From assembly GCF_000153825.1 (NCBI RefSeq), contig NZ_DS022299.1:709216-773215 (forward strand): a stretch of DNA of 64,000 nt, in the 5' to 3' direction. Below are positions 1-8,806 of the stretch, piece after piece. This DNA is from Synechococcus sp. RS9916. GTDB taxonomy: Bacteria > Cyanobacteriota > Cyanobacteriia > PCC-6307 > Cyanobiaceae. A model generated the notes under the pieces. It ran no database searches and was not told where the DNA came from. It saw nothing but the letters and a program-made list of their open reading frames with translations. A program made the translations under genes and the position numbers. How positions within the stretch are numbered: position 1 is the first letter of the stretch; every line of letters starts with the position of its first letter.

Positions 1-344
1 AGAGTCAACCGGTTGACAGTGAACCCGACCAACTGGGAGTTGCCTTGCTCCGTCGTCTGCGCGACGAAGCCCATCGTTTTGCGGTCAGCTTCCATCGTCA
101 GCAGCGTGGTGAGAGGATGAAACGCTCGCGACTTTCCGACATTCCTGGGCTGGGTCCTAAACGGATCAGAGATCTGCTGGCCCACTTCAATTCCATCGAT
201 GCAATTCAGTTGGCATCGGTGGATCAGCTCTCTGTCGCTCCCGGCGTCGGTCCCTCGCTGGCGCAGCAGATCAGGGACTACTTTCACCCTGATGAGTCTG
301 AGGCTCCTGCGCTTGCATCCACGTCTGATCCTGAGCTCGGTTAA
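1..344 (+). CDS. uvrC: UvrABC excinuclease subunit C, C-terminal end (partial)
   Basis: This is the 3' end of uvrC; the gene enters from the left edge and its reading frame begins at base 3. The visible 113 or so residues include the conserved [13 protein letters not shown] helix of the endonuclease domain, then a tandem helix-hairpin-helix region ([13 protein letters not shown] and [13 protein letters not shown]) that binds DNA near the lesion. UvrC makes the dual incision in nucleotide excision repair of UV damage. The tail after the second hairpin is short and acidic. The stop is TAA at 342-344. The next gene probably starts inside this 3' end, so the two may be translationally coupled. 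Confidence 0.93.
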   Translation, partial: SQPVDSEPDQLGVALLRRLRDEAHRFAVSFHRQQRGERMKRSRLSDIPGLGPKRIRDLLAHFNSIDAIQLASVDQLSVAPGVGPSLAQQIRDYFHPDESEAPALASTSDPELG

Positions 345-687
345 CAGGCTTCAACGACGGGGACAGCGCCGCTGGTGGTTTGACCAGCGCTGGACGCGAG
401 TGGCACTGCTGCTGATTCCCTGCCTTCTGGCGCTAGTGATCGGACCGAAGACTGCTTTCGCCTCACCAGGCCTGTGTACCGGCCCGGTGTGTGCTGATGC
501 CATCACCCGCAGCGCGAAGAATCACTGGCAGCTTGTTTTACGCCTTGAGGATCAACAGGGCCATCGCGAAAAAGTGGTGATGGATTGCCGCGCCAATGTG
601 CTTAGCCCTCAAGCGGGCCTTGTGGACCGGGGGTATGCCCGGGCTCTCGGCTTGCGCCTCTGCCGTTATGTCTCTGATGCCGCCTAA
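292..687 (+). CDS. conserved hypothetical exported protein, four cysteines
   Basis: About 131 residues with an arginine-rich N-terminus followed by one hydrophobic stretch ([15 protein letters not shown]) that ends in a signal-peptidase-like AFA site. The product is probably exported or membrane anchored. The mature part carries four cysteines (LCTGPVC, MDC and LC near the end), which could form disulphides. No function is recognised. The start is uncertain: the ATG at 292 overlaps the end of uvrC by 53 bases, and a GTG at 400 would leave almost no positive N-region. It lies 19 bases before the photolyase gene, so co-transcription is likely. Confidence 0.6.
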   Translation: MSLRLLRLHPRLILSSVNRLQRRGQRRWWFDQRWTRVALLLIPCLLALVIGPKTAFASPGLCTGPVCADAITRSAKNHWQLVLRLEDQQGHREKVVMDCRANVLSPQAGLVDRGYARALGLRLCRYVSDAA

Positions 688-706
688 TCCGAACGTTTCC
701 TGAGCG

Positions 707-2194
707 ATGGACCTCACACTGATCTATCCCAATCAGCTGTTTGCTGAGCATCCATCACTCCAACCCGGCAGACCTGTGGTGCTGCTGGAAGATCCTCTCC
801 TGTTTGGAACCGACCCCACTTGGCCCGGTCGGATTCATCGTCAGCGGGCGCTCCTGCATCGTCTGTCGATGCAGACCTACGCCGAACGTCTGAAAGGACA
901 GGGCTTTGAGGTTGCGATCCAGCATCACAACCAGGCAGCCGACACATCCGAGCACATCACTTTCCTCTGGCAGCAGGGCTATCGCGTCTTTCATCTGGTC
1001 AATCCCCTCGACGATCTGCTCGAGCGTCGGCTGAGAAGCACGCTGACTGAACTGGGAGGACAGATCGTTCTAAGCAACACCCCGATGTTGCTGACCCCTC
1101 CTGAGCTGCTGGAGAGCCATTTCGGTTCTGGCCGAAAGCCATTCATGGCGCGCTTCTACGAGATGCAACGCAAGCGAATGGGTGTGTTATTGACACCCGA
1201 AGGAGGCCCTATTGGTGGTCAGTGGAGTTTCGATGCTGATAATCGCAAGAAATTACCCAAAGGGATTGCCGTTCCTCAGGAACCGACCTGCACTCCTTTC
1301 GTCGATCACGCCACCACCTTGGCCCAACTGGAGACGGAGGCACTGCCACTGATCGGTGTGAGCAAGGACTGCTTGTACCCGATTGATCATCAGGGGGCTC
1401 AGGATTGGTTGGATCGATTTCTTGAAGAGCGTTTCGAGCACTTTGGCGACTATGAAGATGCCATCAGCCGCCACCACAGAGTGATGTGGCATGGCGTTCT
1501 GACGCCGATGCTCAATATCGGTCTGCTGACCCCTGAACAGGTCCTCCGTCGCGCTCTGGAGGCCGGAGAGTCTCGCTCGATCCCCCTCAATTCATTGGAA
1601 GGGTTTGTTCGACAGATCATCGGCTGGCGTGAATTCATGGCGTCGATGTATCAACGCCATGGACGCCAGATGCGAACCACCAATTTTTGGGGTTTTAACA
1701 ATCAGCCACTTCCTGAGGCTTTTTACACGGGAACAACCGGACTGCCTCCGATTGATGATGCGATTCACCATGCCTTGGAGACAGGCTGGTGTCATCACAT
1801 TGAGCGTCTGATGTTGATAGGCAATGTGATGCTGCTTTGCAGATTCCATCCAGATCGCGTTTACCAATGGTTTATGGATCTCTTTGTGGATGCTTATGAC
1901 TGGGTGATGGTGCCAAATGTCTATGGCATGAGTCAATTCGCTGATGGAGGGTTGTTCACCACAAAGCCGTATCTCTCAGGGTCGAACTATGTGCGCAAGA
2001 TGTCGGATTACCCCAAAGGGGATTGGTGCGATATCTGGGATGGCTTGTTCTGGAGTTTCATCCACCAGCACCAGGATTTCTTCCGGAGCCAGTACAGACT
2101 GGCCATGATGGCGCGCAATCTGGATCGAATGGCGCCTGACAAGCTCCTGGCCCATCAACAACGGGCATCACAGTTTCTTGACGGCTTGAACTGA
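707..2194 (+). CDS. cryptochrome/photolyase-related protein, FeS-BCP (PhrB/CryB) type
   Basis: A 495-residue protein of the deoxyribodipyrimidine photolyase-related family, whose characterised bacterial members repair (6-4) photoproducts with FAD and light. An N-terminal Rossmann-like antenna domain (about 1-130) is followed by an all-helical FAD-binding domain. Family signatures seen include GWREF near 306-310, GWCHHIERLM at 360-369, PNVYGMSQFADGG at 403-415 and TKPYLSGSNY. Known members have three further cysteines after the MSDY segment that help bind a 4Fe-4S cluster. Here that segment reads MSDYPKGDWCDIW with one cysteine only, so the cluster may be absent. Its position after uvrC suits a DNA-repair role, though a signalling role is possible. 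Confidence 0.85.
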   Translation: MDLTLIYPNQLFAEHPSLQPGRPVVLLEDPLLFGTDPTWPGRIHRQRALLHRLSMQTYAERLKGQGFEVAIQHHNQAADTSEHITFLWQQGYRVFHLVNPLDDLLERRLRSTLTELGGQIVLSNTPMLLTPPELLESHFGSGRKPFMARFYEMQRKRMGVLLTPEGGPIGGQWSFDADNRKKLPKGIAVPQEPTCTPFVDHATTLAQLETEALPLIGVSKDCLYPIDHQGAQDWLDRFLEERFEHFGDYEDAISRHHRVMWHGVLTPMLNIGLLTPEQVLRRALEAGESRSIPLNSLEGFVRQIIGWREFMASMYQRHGRQMRTTNFWGFNNQPLPEAFYTGTTGLPPIDDAIHHALETGWCHHIERLMLIGNVMLLCRFHPDRVYQWFMDLFVDAYDWVMVPNVYGMSQFADGGLFTTKPYLSGSNYVRKMSDYPKGDWCDIWDGLFWSFIHQHQDFFRSQYRLAMMARNLDRMAPDKLLAHQQRASQFLDGLN

Positions 2195-2229
2195 GTGGTC
2201 CCTAAGGTCGAGGCGTTCATCAATCCACC

Positions 2230-2802
2230 ATGACCCTGCCACCTGAGGCTTACCTGTGGTTCAAGACACTCCACATCGTGGGGGTCGTGGTCTGGTTCGC
2301 GGGCCTCTTTTACCTGGTGCGTCTGTTCATCTATCACGTGGAGGCTGAAGAGCTTGCACCTGAGCTCCAGGCACCTTTCAAACAGCAGTACGCCTTGATG
2401 GAACGAAGGCTGGCCAACATCATCACCACCCCGGGAATGGTGGTGGCTGTGTCGATGGCTGCCGGCTTACTTGTGACTCAGCCCAGCTGGCTGCAGCAGG
2501 GCTGGATGCACGCCAAATTGGCTTTCGTCGCAGCATTGCTGGCTTACCACTGGTTCTGCTACAGGCTGATGGGTCAGCTTCAGCGGGGTGACTGTCAGTG
2601 GAACGGGCGACAGTTGAGAGCCTTGAACGAGCTGCCCACCTTGTTGCTGGTGATTGTGGTGATGCTGGTTGTCTTCAAGAATCAGTTCCCGACGGGAGCC
2701 GCCACCTGGTTCATGGTTGCGCTGGTGGTGTTCATGGCCGCTTCAATTCAGTTTTATGCACGCTGGAGACGGTTACGCCAAGAAGCCTCCACGAGTGCCT
2801 GA
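2230..2802 (+). CDS. hemJ: HemJ-type protoporphyrinogen IX oxidase
   Basis: A 190-residue, strongly hydrophobic protein of the HemJ (UPF0093) family. It oxidises protoporphyrinogen IX to protoporphyrin IX, the last shared step of haem and chlorophyll synthesis, and replaces HemG/HemY in most cyanobacteria. The N-terminal signature KTLHIVGVVVWFAGLFYLVRL (about 12-32) holds the conserved histidine (H15), and four or five membrane helices are apparent. The length matches the family. It lies 35 bases after the photolyase gene and 4 bases before the PHP gene, so it is probably in the same transcript. Confidence 0.92.
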   Translation: MTLPPEAYLWFKTLHIVGVVVWFAGLFYLVRLFIYHVEAEELAPELQAPFKQQYALMERRLANIITTPGMVVAVSMAAGLLVTQPSWLQQGWMHAKLAFVAALLAYHWFCYRLMGQLQRGDCQWNGRQLRALNELPTLLLVIVVMLVVFKNQFPTGAATWFMVALVVFMAASIQFYARWRRLRQEASTSA

Positions 2803-2806
2803 GTCC

Positions 2807-3463
2807 ATGGCTGATCGCTCCCATCCACTCTGCGCAGTCCTTAACCAGGTCACTGTCGAGAGTTGCCCTGGTGGTTTGAACTTTCACTGCCACACCCAGT
2901 GCAGTGATGGAAGCCTGGAGCCTTTAGCCCTTGCGCAGCAAGCTCAGCAGCTAGGGCTGGAGCACCTGGCCGTCACCGACCACCACAGCACAGCCGCCTA
3001 TCTCAGGATTCAGGATTATTTCAGTGCTCAGGGTGAGCAAGGCTCCGCAGTACCCACGCTTTGGACCGGCATGGAAATTAGCTGTCTGCTGAAGGGGTGC
3101 CTGGTTCATGTGCTGGCCCTTGGCTTTGATCATGGTCATCGCGCCCTGCACCTCTACAACCAAGGTGATGCCGCTGTGGGAGAGCCACTGCGTGCCGATG
3201 CTGTGGTGCGAGCGATTCATGCCGCCGGAGGTCTTGCAGTGCTGGCCCATCCGGCCCGCTATCGGCTTGGGCATGAGGTGTTGATCGAGGAGGCTGCTGC
3301 GATTGGGATTGATGGTGGGGAAGCCTGGTACGACTACGACATGCAGCCCGTTTGGAGCCCCACACCTGTTGTCTGTGATTCCATCGATTTGCAATTAAAA
3401 AATCTTGGCCTTTTACGTACGTGTGGAACCGATACCCACGGTCTTGACCTCAAAGGCCGCTAA
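2807..3463 (+). CDS. PHP-domain metal-dependent phosphoesterase (TrpH/RNase AM-like)
   Basis: A 218-residue PHP-domain protein. Metal-binding motifs in order are FHCHTQCSDG (H27 and H29), AVTDHHS, VLAHPARY and GTDTHG, which together make the trinuclear metal site of this fold. Relatives such as E. coli YciV/RNase AM remove nucleotides from short RNAs or 3',5'-bisphosphonucleotides, but the substrate here cannot be read from sequence. I chose the ATG at 2807 because the longer open frame runs back into hemJ in another frame, and homology begins near residue 20 of this start. Confidence 0.85.
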   Translation: MADRSHPLCAVLNQVTVESCPGGLNFHCHTQCSDGSLEPLALAQQAQQLGLEHLAVTDHHSTAAYLRIQDYFSAQGEQGSAVPTLWTGMEISCLLKGCLVHVLALGFDHGHRALHLYNQGDAAVGEPLRADAVVRAIHAAGGLAVLAHPARYRLGHEVLIEEAAAIGIDGGEAWYDYDMQPVWSPTPVVCDSIDLQLKNLGLLRTCGTDTHGLDLKGR

Positions 3464-3491
3464 GTTCGCTTAAGAACCTGACATCCCAGGC

Positions 3492-4037
3492 ATGGGCTTC
3501 CTCGATCGTCTGCTGAAATCGGGCTCCAATGGAGGCGGCAACGCCTTCAATCGGAAGCCTGAACCCGCCAAGAAGGAAGAAGCCTTCTTCCTCGATAGCG
3601 ACGCATCGTCTTCTCTTGGTGACCGTGATTACATGCGGGAAACCAAGACCATCCGCAGAACCTTCCCTGGCACTGCAGACAACCCCGGCGGCAAGGAACT
3701 GGTCACCGAGGTCACGGCCATGGATTTCAAGGTTGAGACCCAATCAGACGGTCTAGGCGGAGTCACCGCACAGCAACAGACCACCTCGTTGACTGGTGGT
3801 GTGCCGAAGCCGGTGAAGAAAACCTTCGCAGAGGCGATCACGAAGCAAGAGCTTCAGCAGCGCATGAAGGGAAGTGCGCTCAGTACCAATGCACCCGCCG
3901 CTGCAGATGCGGCCCCAGCGGCTCGCAAGGCTCAACTCAAGGCGTCACCTACGACCAGTGGTTCCTCTCAGACGTCGTCATCGACGCCTGGTTCCATCGA
4001 TCCCTTCCGGGACATGGTGCGCAATCTCAACAAGTGA
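3492..4037 (+). CDS. conserved picocyanobacterial protein of unknown function
   Basis: A 181-residue soluble protein with no domain I recognise. The N-terminus MGFLDRLLKSG is amphipathic and could associate with membranes. The middle is polar (RETKTIRRTFPGTADN), and the last third is low-complexity Ala/Ser/Thr ending in PFRDMVRNLNK. The ordered ends and disordered centre suggest a scaffold or regulatory protein, but no function is claimed. It follows the PHP gene by 28 bases on the same strand, and its 3' end overlaps the convergent cobN by 11 bases. Confidence 0.7.
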   Translation: MGFLDRLLKSGSNGGGNAFNRKPEPAKKEEAFFLDSDASSSLGDRDYMRETKTIRRTFPGTADNPGGKELVTEVTAMDFKVETQSDGLGGVTAQQQTTSLTGGVPKPVKKTFAEAITKQELQQRMKGSALSTNAPAAADAAPAARKAQLKASPTTSGSSQTSSSTPGSIDPFRDMVRNLNK

Positions 4038-7000
4038 TCGCCTGATCGGGTCCGTTCTCCACGGTGGTTTCCGCCTGGAGAACGAGCTCCTTGAGTTGGT
4101 TGAGGCGCTCTTCAGTCGCTGAAGACCACAGACCACGATTCGCAGCTTCCAAGAAACGCTCGCTCATATCCCGCAGCGCCCAAGGGTTGTTCTGCATCAG
4201 AAAACTGCGATTGGTTTCGCAGTTCAACCATTGGTCCTGGAGTGCGGTGTAGCACCAATCAGGGACCACTCCACTGGCTGCGTCATAGGCAAACAGATAG
4301 TCGAGGCTCGCGGCCATTTCAAACGCTCCTTTGTAGCCGTGCTGTTGCATTCCGTTGATCCAGCGGGGATTCAGCAGACGGCTGCGCATCACCTTGTCGA
4401 TCTCCTTCTTCACCGGGTGGATCCTGAGGCGCTCGCGTCTGGAATGGTCGGCAAACCAGAGGTTGGGGCTTGATCGTTTCAAGCGCGTCACCGCGGCGGC
4501 AAGGCCGCCATGGAACTGGTAATAGTCATCGGAATCCAACAGGTCGTGTTCCCTGTTGTCCTGGTTGTGGAGCACCATCTGAACGGTTCTGAGGCTGCGC
4601 TCAAGGGCCCCACGGTCTTGTTTGGGATTTCCTGCTCCGTCGTAACTCCACTGGCTCCACTCCAGGAAGGCCTCGCCCAAATCGTCACGGTCCTCCCATT
4701 GCCCTGAGTCGATCAAGGCTTGAAGCCCTGCGCCATAGGCCCCGGGTGCTGAACCAAAGATGCGTGCTTGATCACCCTGCTCACGTGTCAGTGCGGCGAG
4801 AGGGTTCATCGCGTCGTCTTCGTGCAATCCAGCCACCAAGGTCTGGGCCCGATGCACCCATGTGATCAGTTGCGGAAACGCATCGCGGAACAAACCCGAC
4901 ATGCGCAGCGTGACATCGACTCTCGGACGGCCCAACAAAGACAGGGGGATCACCTCCAGGTCGACCATGCGTCGCGTCGGTCCATCCCACACGGGACGGA
5001 CACCCAGCAACGCCAGCAACTGGGCGATGTCTTCACCGCCGTTGCGCATGGTTGCCGTTCCCCAGACCGATAAGGCCAAATGTTGGAGCGGTTCGCCCTC
5101 CTCCAGCAGATAGAGATCCAGAAGACGTTCCGCACTCCGTCGGCCGAGATCCCAGGCCGCCTCAGTTGGCAGACCTCTCAGGTCCACGGAATAGAAGTTC
5201 CGGCCAGTGGGCAGCACATCCGGTCGACCGCGGGTGGGCGCCCCGGAGGGTCCACTGGCCAGTCTCCGGCCGTCCATCGCGCGCAGGAGGGCCCGTTGTT
5301 CTTGTTCAGCACACGCATGAAGACGCGGGATCAAGTTGTCGCGCAGTTGGAGGAACACTGGATCGTTGCCTGCATTCATCCAGTCCTGGATCGCGGGATG
5401 CAGCTTCGGCTCAGCGGCGGTCTCTGCCTCGTCGATCAGGATGCGGATCACCTCCATGGCCTGTTGGTCCAACCAGGCAACGGCATCAGCCACACGCCTT
5501 GGTTTCGTCTGGGTAAAGCCACGAAGACGCTCTTGGTCGACATCCGACAACAGCTGACCGTCTTCATCGCCCCACGGGTCCACCTGCAGCTTCAGCAAAT
5601 TGGCAAGCCGCTGTGTCATTCCCTCCAGTTCAGCTGAAGGCGCACGGCTGATCGCCAACAGAAGCTCGACAAAGGTCTCTGGCTCCGGTGCAGTGCCAAG
5701 CCGATGCAGGCCGGTGCGTATCTGGGCTTCTTTCAGTTCGCAGAGATAGGTCTCCACCTGATCGAGGCAATCACTCCAAATCGGTTCATCAAAAAGCGAC
5801 TGATCAGGTGATGGGGACGTGAAACCCTCCGGTAATCCTGGCCAGTTGATGTCCTGGAGCAGCGCCAACAATTGCGCGTTGAGTTCACCACTGCGCTCTG
5901 ATGCGAGTTGGTTGGCTTCGACGTACTCGTCAAGCAGCCCCTCAAGGGTTTCAAGCGATCCGTGGCTGCCTGCCCGTCCCAGGGGTGGTGTGAGGTGATC
6001 AAGGATCACCGCCTGTCCACGCCGTTTGGCCTGGGAGCCTTCACCCGGGTCATTGACGATGAAGGGGTAGAGATGAGGCACCGGGCCAAGTGCCAGACCT
6101 GGTGCACACCCACTGCTGAGTCCCACGGATTTGCCAGGAAGCCATTCCGCACTGCCATGTTTTCCGAGATGGACCAGTAGTTGGGTGCCGTGGATTTGGC
6201 GCATCCAGAGGTACTGGGCGAGGTACCGATGGGGGGGAGGCAGATCCGGTGAGTGCAGGTCGCTCAGTTGATCAGGGTCGTAGCCACGGCTCGGTTGAAT
6301 CAACACCGCCACATGACCGAATTCGATGCCGTGAATTGGGAAGCCCTCGGCGTCGAGGTCGATGGCATGGGCTGGGTCGCCCCAACGGGCTTCAATCGCA
6401 GCGCGAGCGTCTTCGGGCACTGTGCTCCACCACTCCAGGTAGATCGCTAGCGGCAGATGGGTCAGAGGCCGTAGGTGATGACTTTCTGGATCATTGGTTC
6501 GCGTCGAAAGCAGGCGCTTGATCAGCGTTGTCGGGTCGTTCGGGAGATGCTCATCACCAAGGTCATACCCCGCGTCATTCATCCAGCGCAGAACGTTCAA
6601 CAAACTGGCGGGTGTGTCGAGGCCAACGCCATTGGCAATCCGGCCATTGCGCACGGGGTAATTCGCGAGCACCAACCCGATTCGACGCTGGGCGATAGGG
6701 GTCTGCTGAAGATCGACCCAGGCCCGTCCGTGTTCGGCGATCCAGGCCAACCCCTCACGATTAGGAATAGTGCTGGGCACCGCCGTTGCCAAACTGGGAT
6801 GGGCTTGACCGACCTCACGGAATCCACCAATGCGGGTGGTGATTCGACCATCCAGTTCCGGCAGCACAACCTGGAGAGAGAGATCCAATGGATCGAGTCC
6901 GCGGCTCGATGACTGCCAATGGGAAAGGGGTCTGCTGCTGCTCAGCAGTTGCAGCACAGGCCGGTCGAGCTGATCCCAAAGAGGGGCGCCGAACCCAGCC

Positions 7001-7800
7001 TGCTCGAACTGAACGGAAGCAAATGACGTGGCTGTGATCACCACGGCCACATCCTGCTGACGGAAGTGGGCCAGCACCCCTTCCTGCACGATCGGGTCCC
7101 GCAGGCTGCTGACCCAAAGCGCTCTGGGGGAGAGACCGGCCAGTCTGAGCTCTCGCAGCAGCGCAACGGCCATGGCCTGATCTCCCGATTGGGACAAGGC
7201 GCGATACAGCACGACACCAACGCGGGCGCCTTCATCAGGTTGCCAATCCCAGGGCGAAGGATCGGCCATGGCGTGGCAAGTCAAGCTCACCGGATCCGGG
7301 GGCGCCCCTTCAAGGACGTCCGCAAGGCCATCCAGCACGGTGGTCATGTTGTCTGTACCGCCTTCGCGAAGGAGCAGAGCCAGGCGATCGCTCAGGGCTT
7401 GAGGCACTGACCCCATCCCATGCAGGGCCTCGTCCTGATCTGATGTTCCCGCCAAAACGATCAATTGGCGCCCAGGGATGCCTTGCTGCCACTGCTGGAG
7501 TTGATCGAATCCATAAGACCAGTGGCCTCGTCCACCCAGGAGCCGAACAACGATCAGCCGGCACGCATGCCCCGTCGTGCTCAGGTAGTGGTCGATCTGG
7601 GCGGGATGGCTGAGAGAGGCAAGAGGTAGGGCACGGATTCGGTCATGCCAGTGCTGCAGCTCCTCCTGCTCAAGACAGCTGGCCAAGGTGGTGAGGTCAG
7701 TGGCTGCACTTGTCAACAGCAGCACCGGCGCGGAGGGTTGCTCGACGAGCGTGAAGGCGTCCCCGAAATCACCGCCAGGCAGGCTGCTGAGTCTGTGCAT
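4027..7800 (-). CDS. cobN: cobaltochelatase subunit CobN
   Basis: A 1257-residue large chelatase subunit, the length expected for CobN. It inserts cobalt into hydrogenobyrinic acid a,c-diamide in the aerobic corrin pathway, or an equivalent late step in cyanobacteria, with ATP hydrolysed by partner subunits. Motifs include HLGKHGSAEWLPGKSVGLS and a C-terminal region with the DLLDSDDYYQFHGG and RSRLLNPRWINGM signatures of the CobN/Mg-chelatase H family. ChlH is the close paralogue, but ChlH is longer and has a different metal-site motif, so CobN is preferred. It is transcribed divergently from ilvE across a 66-base gap with no visible cobalamin riboswitch. Confidence 0.92.
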   Translation of the reverse strand: MHRLSSLPGGDFGDAFTLVEQPSAPVLLLTSAATDLTTLASCLEQEELQHWHDRIRALPLASLSHPAQIDHYLSTTGHACRLIVVRLLGGRGHWSYGFDQLQQWQQGIPGRQLIVLAGTSDQDEALHGMGSVPQALSDRLALLLREGGTDNMTTVLDGLADVLEGAPPDPVSLTCHAMADPSPWDWQPDEGARVGVVLYRALSQSGDQAMAVALLRELRLAGLSPRALWVSSLRDPIVQEGVLAHFRQQDVAVVITATSFASVQFEQAGFGAPLWDQLDRPVLQLLSSSRPLSHWQSSSRGLDPLDLSLQVVLPELDGRITTRIGGFREVGQAHPSLATAVPSTIPNREGLAWIAEHGRAWVDLQQTPIAQRRIGLVLANYPVRNGRIANGVGLDTPASLLNVLRWMNDAGYDLGDEHLPNDPTTLIKRLLSTRTNDPESHHLRPLTHLPLAIYLEWWSTVPEDARAAIEARWGDPAHAIDLDAEGFPIHGIEFGHVAVLIQPSRGYDPDQLSDLHSPDLPPPHRYLAQYLWMRQIHGTQLLVHLGKHGSAEWLPGKSVGLSSGCAPGLALGPVPHLYPFIVNDPGEGSQAKRRGQAVILDHLTPPLGRAGSHGSLETLEGLLDEYVEANQLASERSGELNAQLLALLQDINWPGLPEGFTSPSPDQSLFDEPIWSDCLDQVETYLCELKEAQIRTGLHRLGTAPEPETFVELLLAISRAPSAELEGMTQRLANLLKLQVDPWGDEDGQLLSDVDQERLRGFTQTKPRRVADAVAWLDQQAMEVIRILIDEAETAAEPKLHPAIQDWMNAGNDPVFLQLRDNLIPRLHACAEQEQRALLRAMDGRRLASGPSGAPTRGRPDVLPTGRNFYSVDLRGLPTEAAWDLGRRSAERLLDLYLLEEGEPLQHLALSVWGTATMRNGGEDIAQLLALLGVRPVWDGPTRRMVDLEVIPLSLLGRPRVDVTLRMSGLFRDAFPQLITWVHRAQTLVAGLHEDDAMNPLAALTREQGDQARIFGSAPGAYGAGLQALIDSGQWEDRDDLGEAFLEWSQWSYDGAGNPKQDRGALERSLRTVQMVLHNQDNREHDLLDSDDYYQFHGGLAAAVTRLKRSSPNLWFADHSRRERLRIHPVKKEIDKVMRSRLLNPRWINGMQQHGYKGAFEMAASLDYLFAYDAASGVVPDWCYTALQDQWLNCETNRSFLMQNNPWALRDMSERFLEAANRGLWSSATEERLNQLKELVLQAETTVENGPDQAITC

Positions 7801-7866
7801 TCATCCATTCTCTGCGGCAGACCCGTAGGCGTGGGTGAGAAGATTTGGCCATCGGCCGCTTCAGCC

Positions 7867-8784
7867 ATGCATCAGTTCCTGCCCTTCGCCTGGTTTGAAG
7901 GCCGGTGTGTGCCTTTTGAAGAGGCCAAAGTCTCGGTGGCAACGCACGCGCTCCACTACGGGACAGGCGCCTTCGGAGGCATGCGGGCCATTCCTGACCC
8001 CAACAAGCCAGGCGGCATGCTCCTCTTCCGTGCCGAGCGCCATGCCCGTCGGCTCAGCCAGAGCGCCAAATTGCTGCTGGCAGACCTGAGTGAAGCCACG
8101 GTGATGGAAGCTCTCACGGCCATGCTCAAGGCCAATCAACCCAAGACCCCGATCTACCTCCGGCCTTTCGTGTACACGAGCGATCTTGGGATCGCCCCAC
8201 GCCTGCACAACATTGAGACCGATTTCCTGATTTATGGCCTGGAGCTGGGGGATTACCTCTCGCCAGAAGGGGTCAGCTGCCGGATCAGCAGCTGGACCCG
8301 TCAGGAGGATCGCTCGCTGCCGCTGCGGGGCAAGATCAGTGGGGCCTACATCACCAGCTCCCTAGCCAAAACGGAAGCCGTCAGCAGTGGCTTTGATGAA
8401 GCCCTGCTCATGAACAGTCGAGGCAAGGTCAGCGAAGCCAGCGGGATGAATCTGTTCCTCGTCCGCAACGGTCAGCTGATCACCCCGGGGGTTGATCAAG
8501 ACATCCTTGAAGGCATCACCCGAGCCAGCGTGATCGAACTCGCCAAAGCCATGGGTATTGAGGTGATCGAACGGCCTGTGGACAAAACCGAGTTGTTCAT
8601 TGCCGATGAGGTGTTTCTCACCGGCACTGCTGCCAAGATCAGCCCGATCCGCCAGCTGGAGTCCACGGTTCTGTCAGACAAGCGCCCGATGATGGAGGCT
8701 CTTCGAACCAAGCTGGTGGCCATCACCGAGGGCCGGGATCCCGACTACGCCCACTGGGTGACCCGTATTGAGCTGAACGACTGA
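7867..8784 (+). CDS. ilvE: branched-chain amino acid aminotransferase
   Basis: A 305-residue class IV PLP-dependent aminotransferase that exchanges amino groups between glutamate and the keto acids of leucine, isoleucine and valine. Visible motifs are ATHALHYGTGAFGGMR at the N-terminus, YLRPFVYTS, the PLP-lysine region LRGKISGAY (K156), EASGMNLFLV and the C-terminal DEVFLTGTAAKISPI that binds the cofactor phosphate. The start at 7867 (MHQFLPFAWF) matches the family N-terminus, and the upstream in-frame sequence is not conserved in type. The metH start follows 22 bases after its stop, suggesting one operon. Confidence 0.93.
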   Translation: MHQFLPFAWFEGRCVPFEEAKVSVATHALHYGTGAFGGMRAIPDPNKPGGMLLFRAERHARRLSQSAKLLLADLSEATVMEALTAMLKANQPKTPIYLRPFVYTSDLGIAPRLHNIETDFLIYGLELGDYLSPEGVSCRISSWTRQEDRSLPLRGKISGAYITSSLAKTEAVSSGFDEALLMNSRGKVSEASGMNLFLVRNGQLITPGVDQDILEGITRASVIELAKAMGIEVIERPVDKTELFIADEVFLTGTAAKISPIRQLESTVLSDKRPMMEALRTKLVAITEGRDPDYAHWVTRIELND

Positions 8785-8806
8785 TTCGGCTCTTTAGGAT
8801 GGGGCG

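Noticed and set aside
7801-7866. Cobalamin riboswitch between cobN and ilvE
   Set aside because: The gap is 66 bases, too short, and no conserved B12-box is seen.
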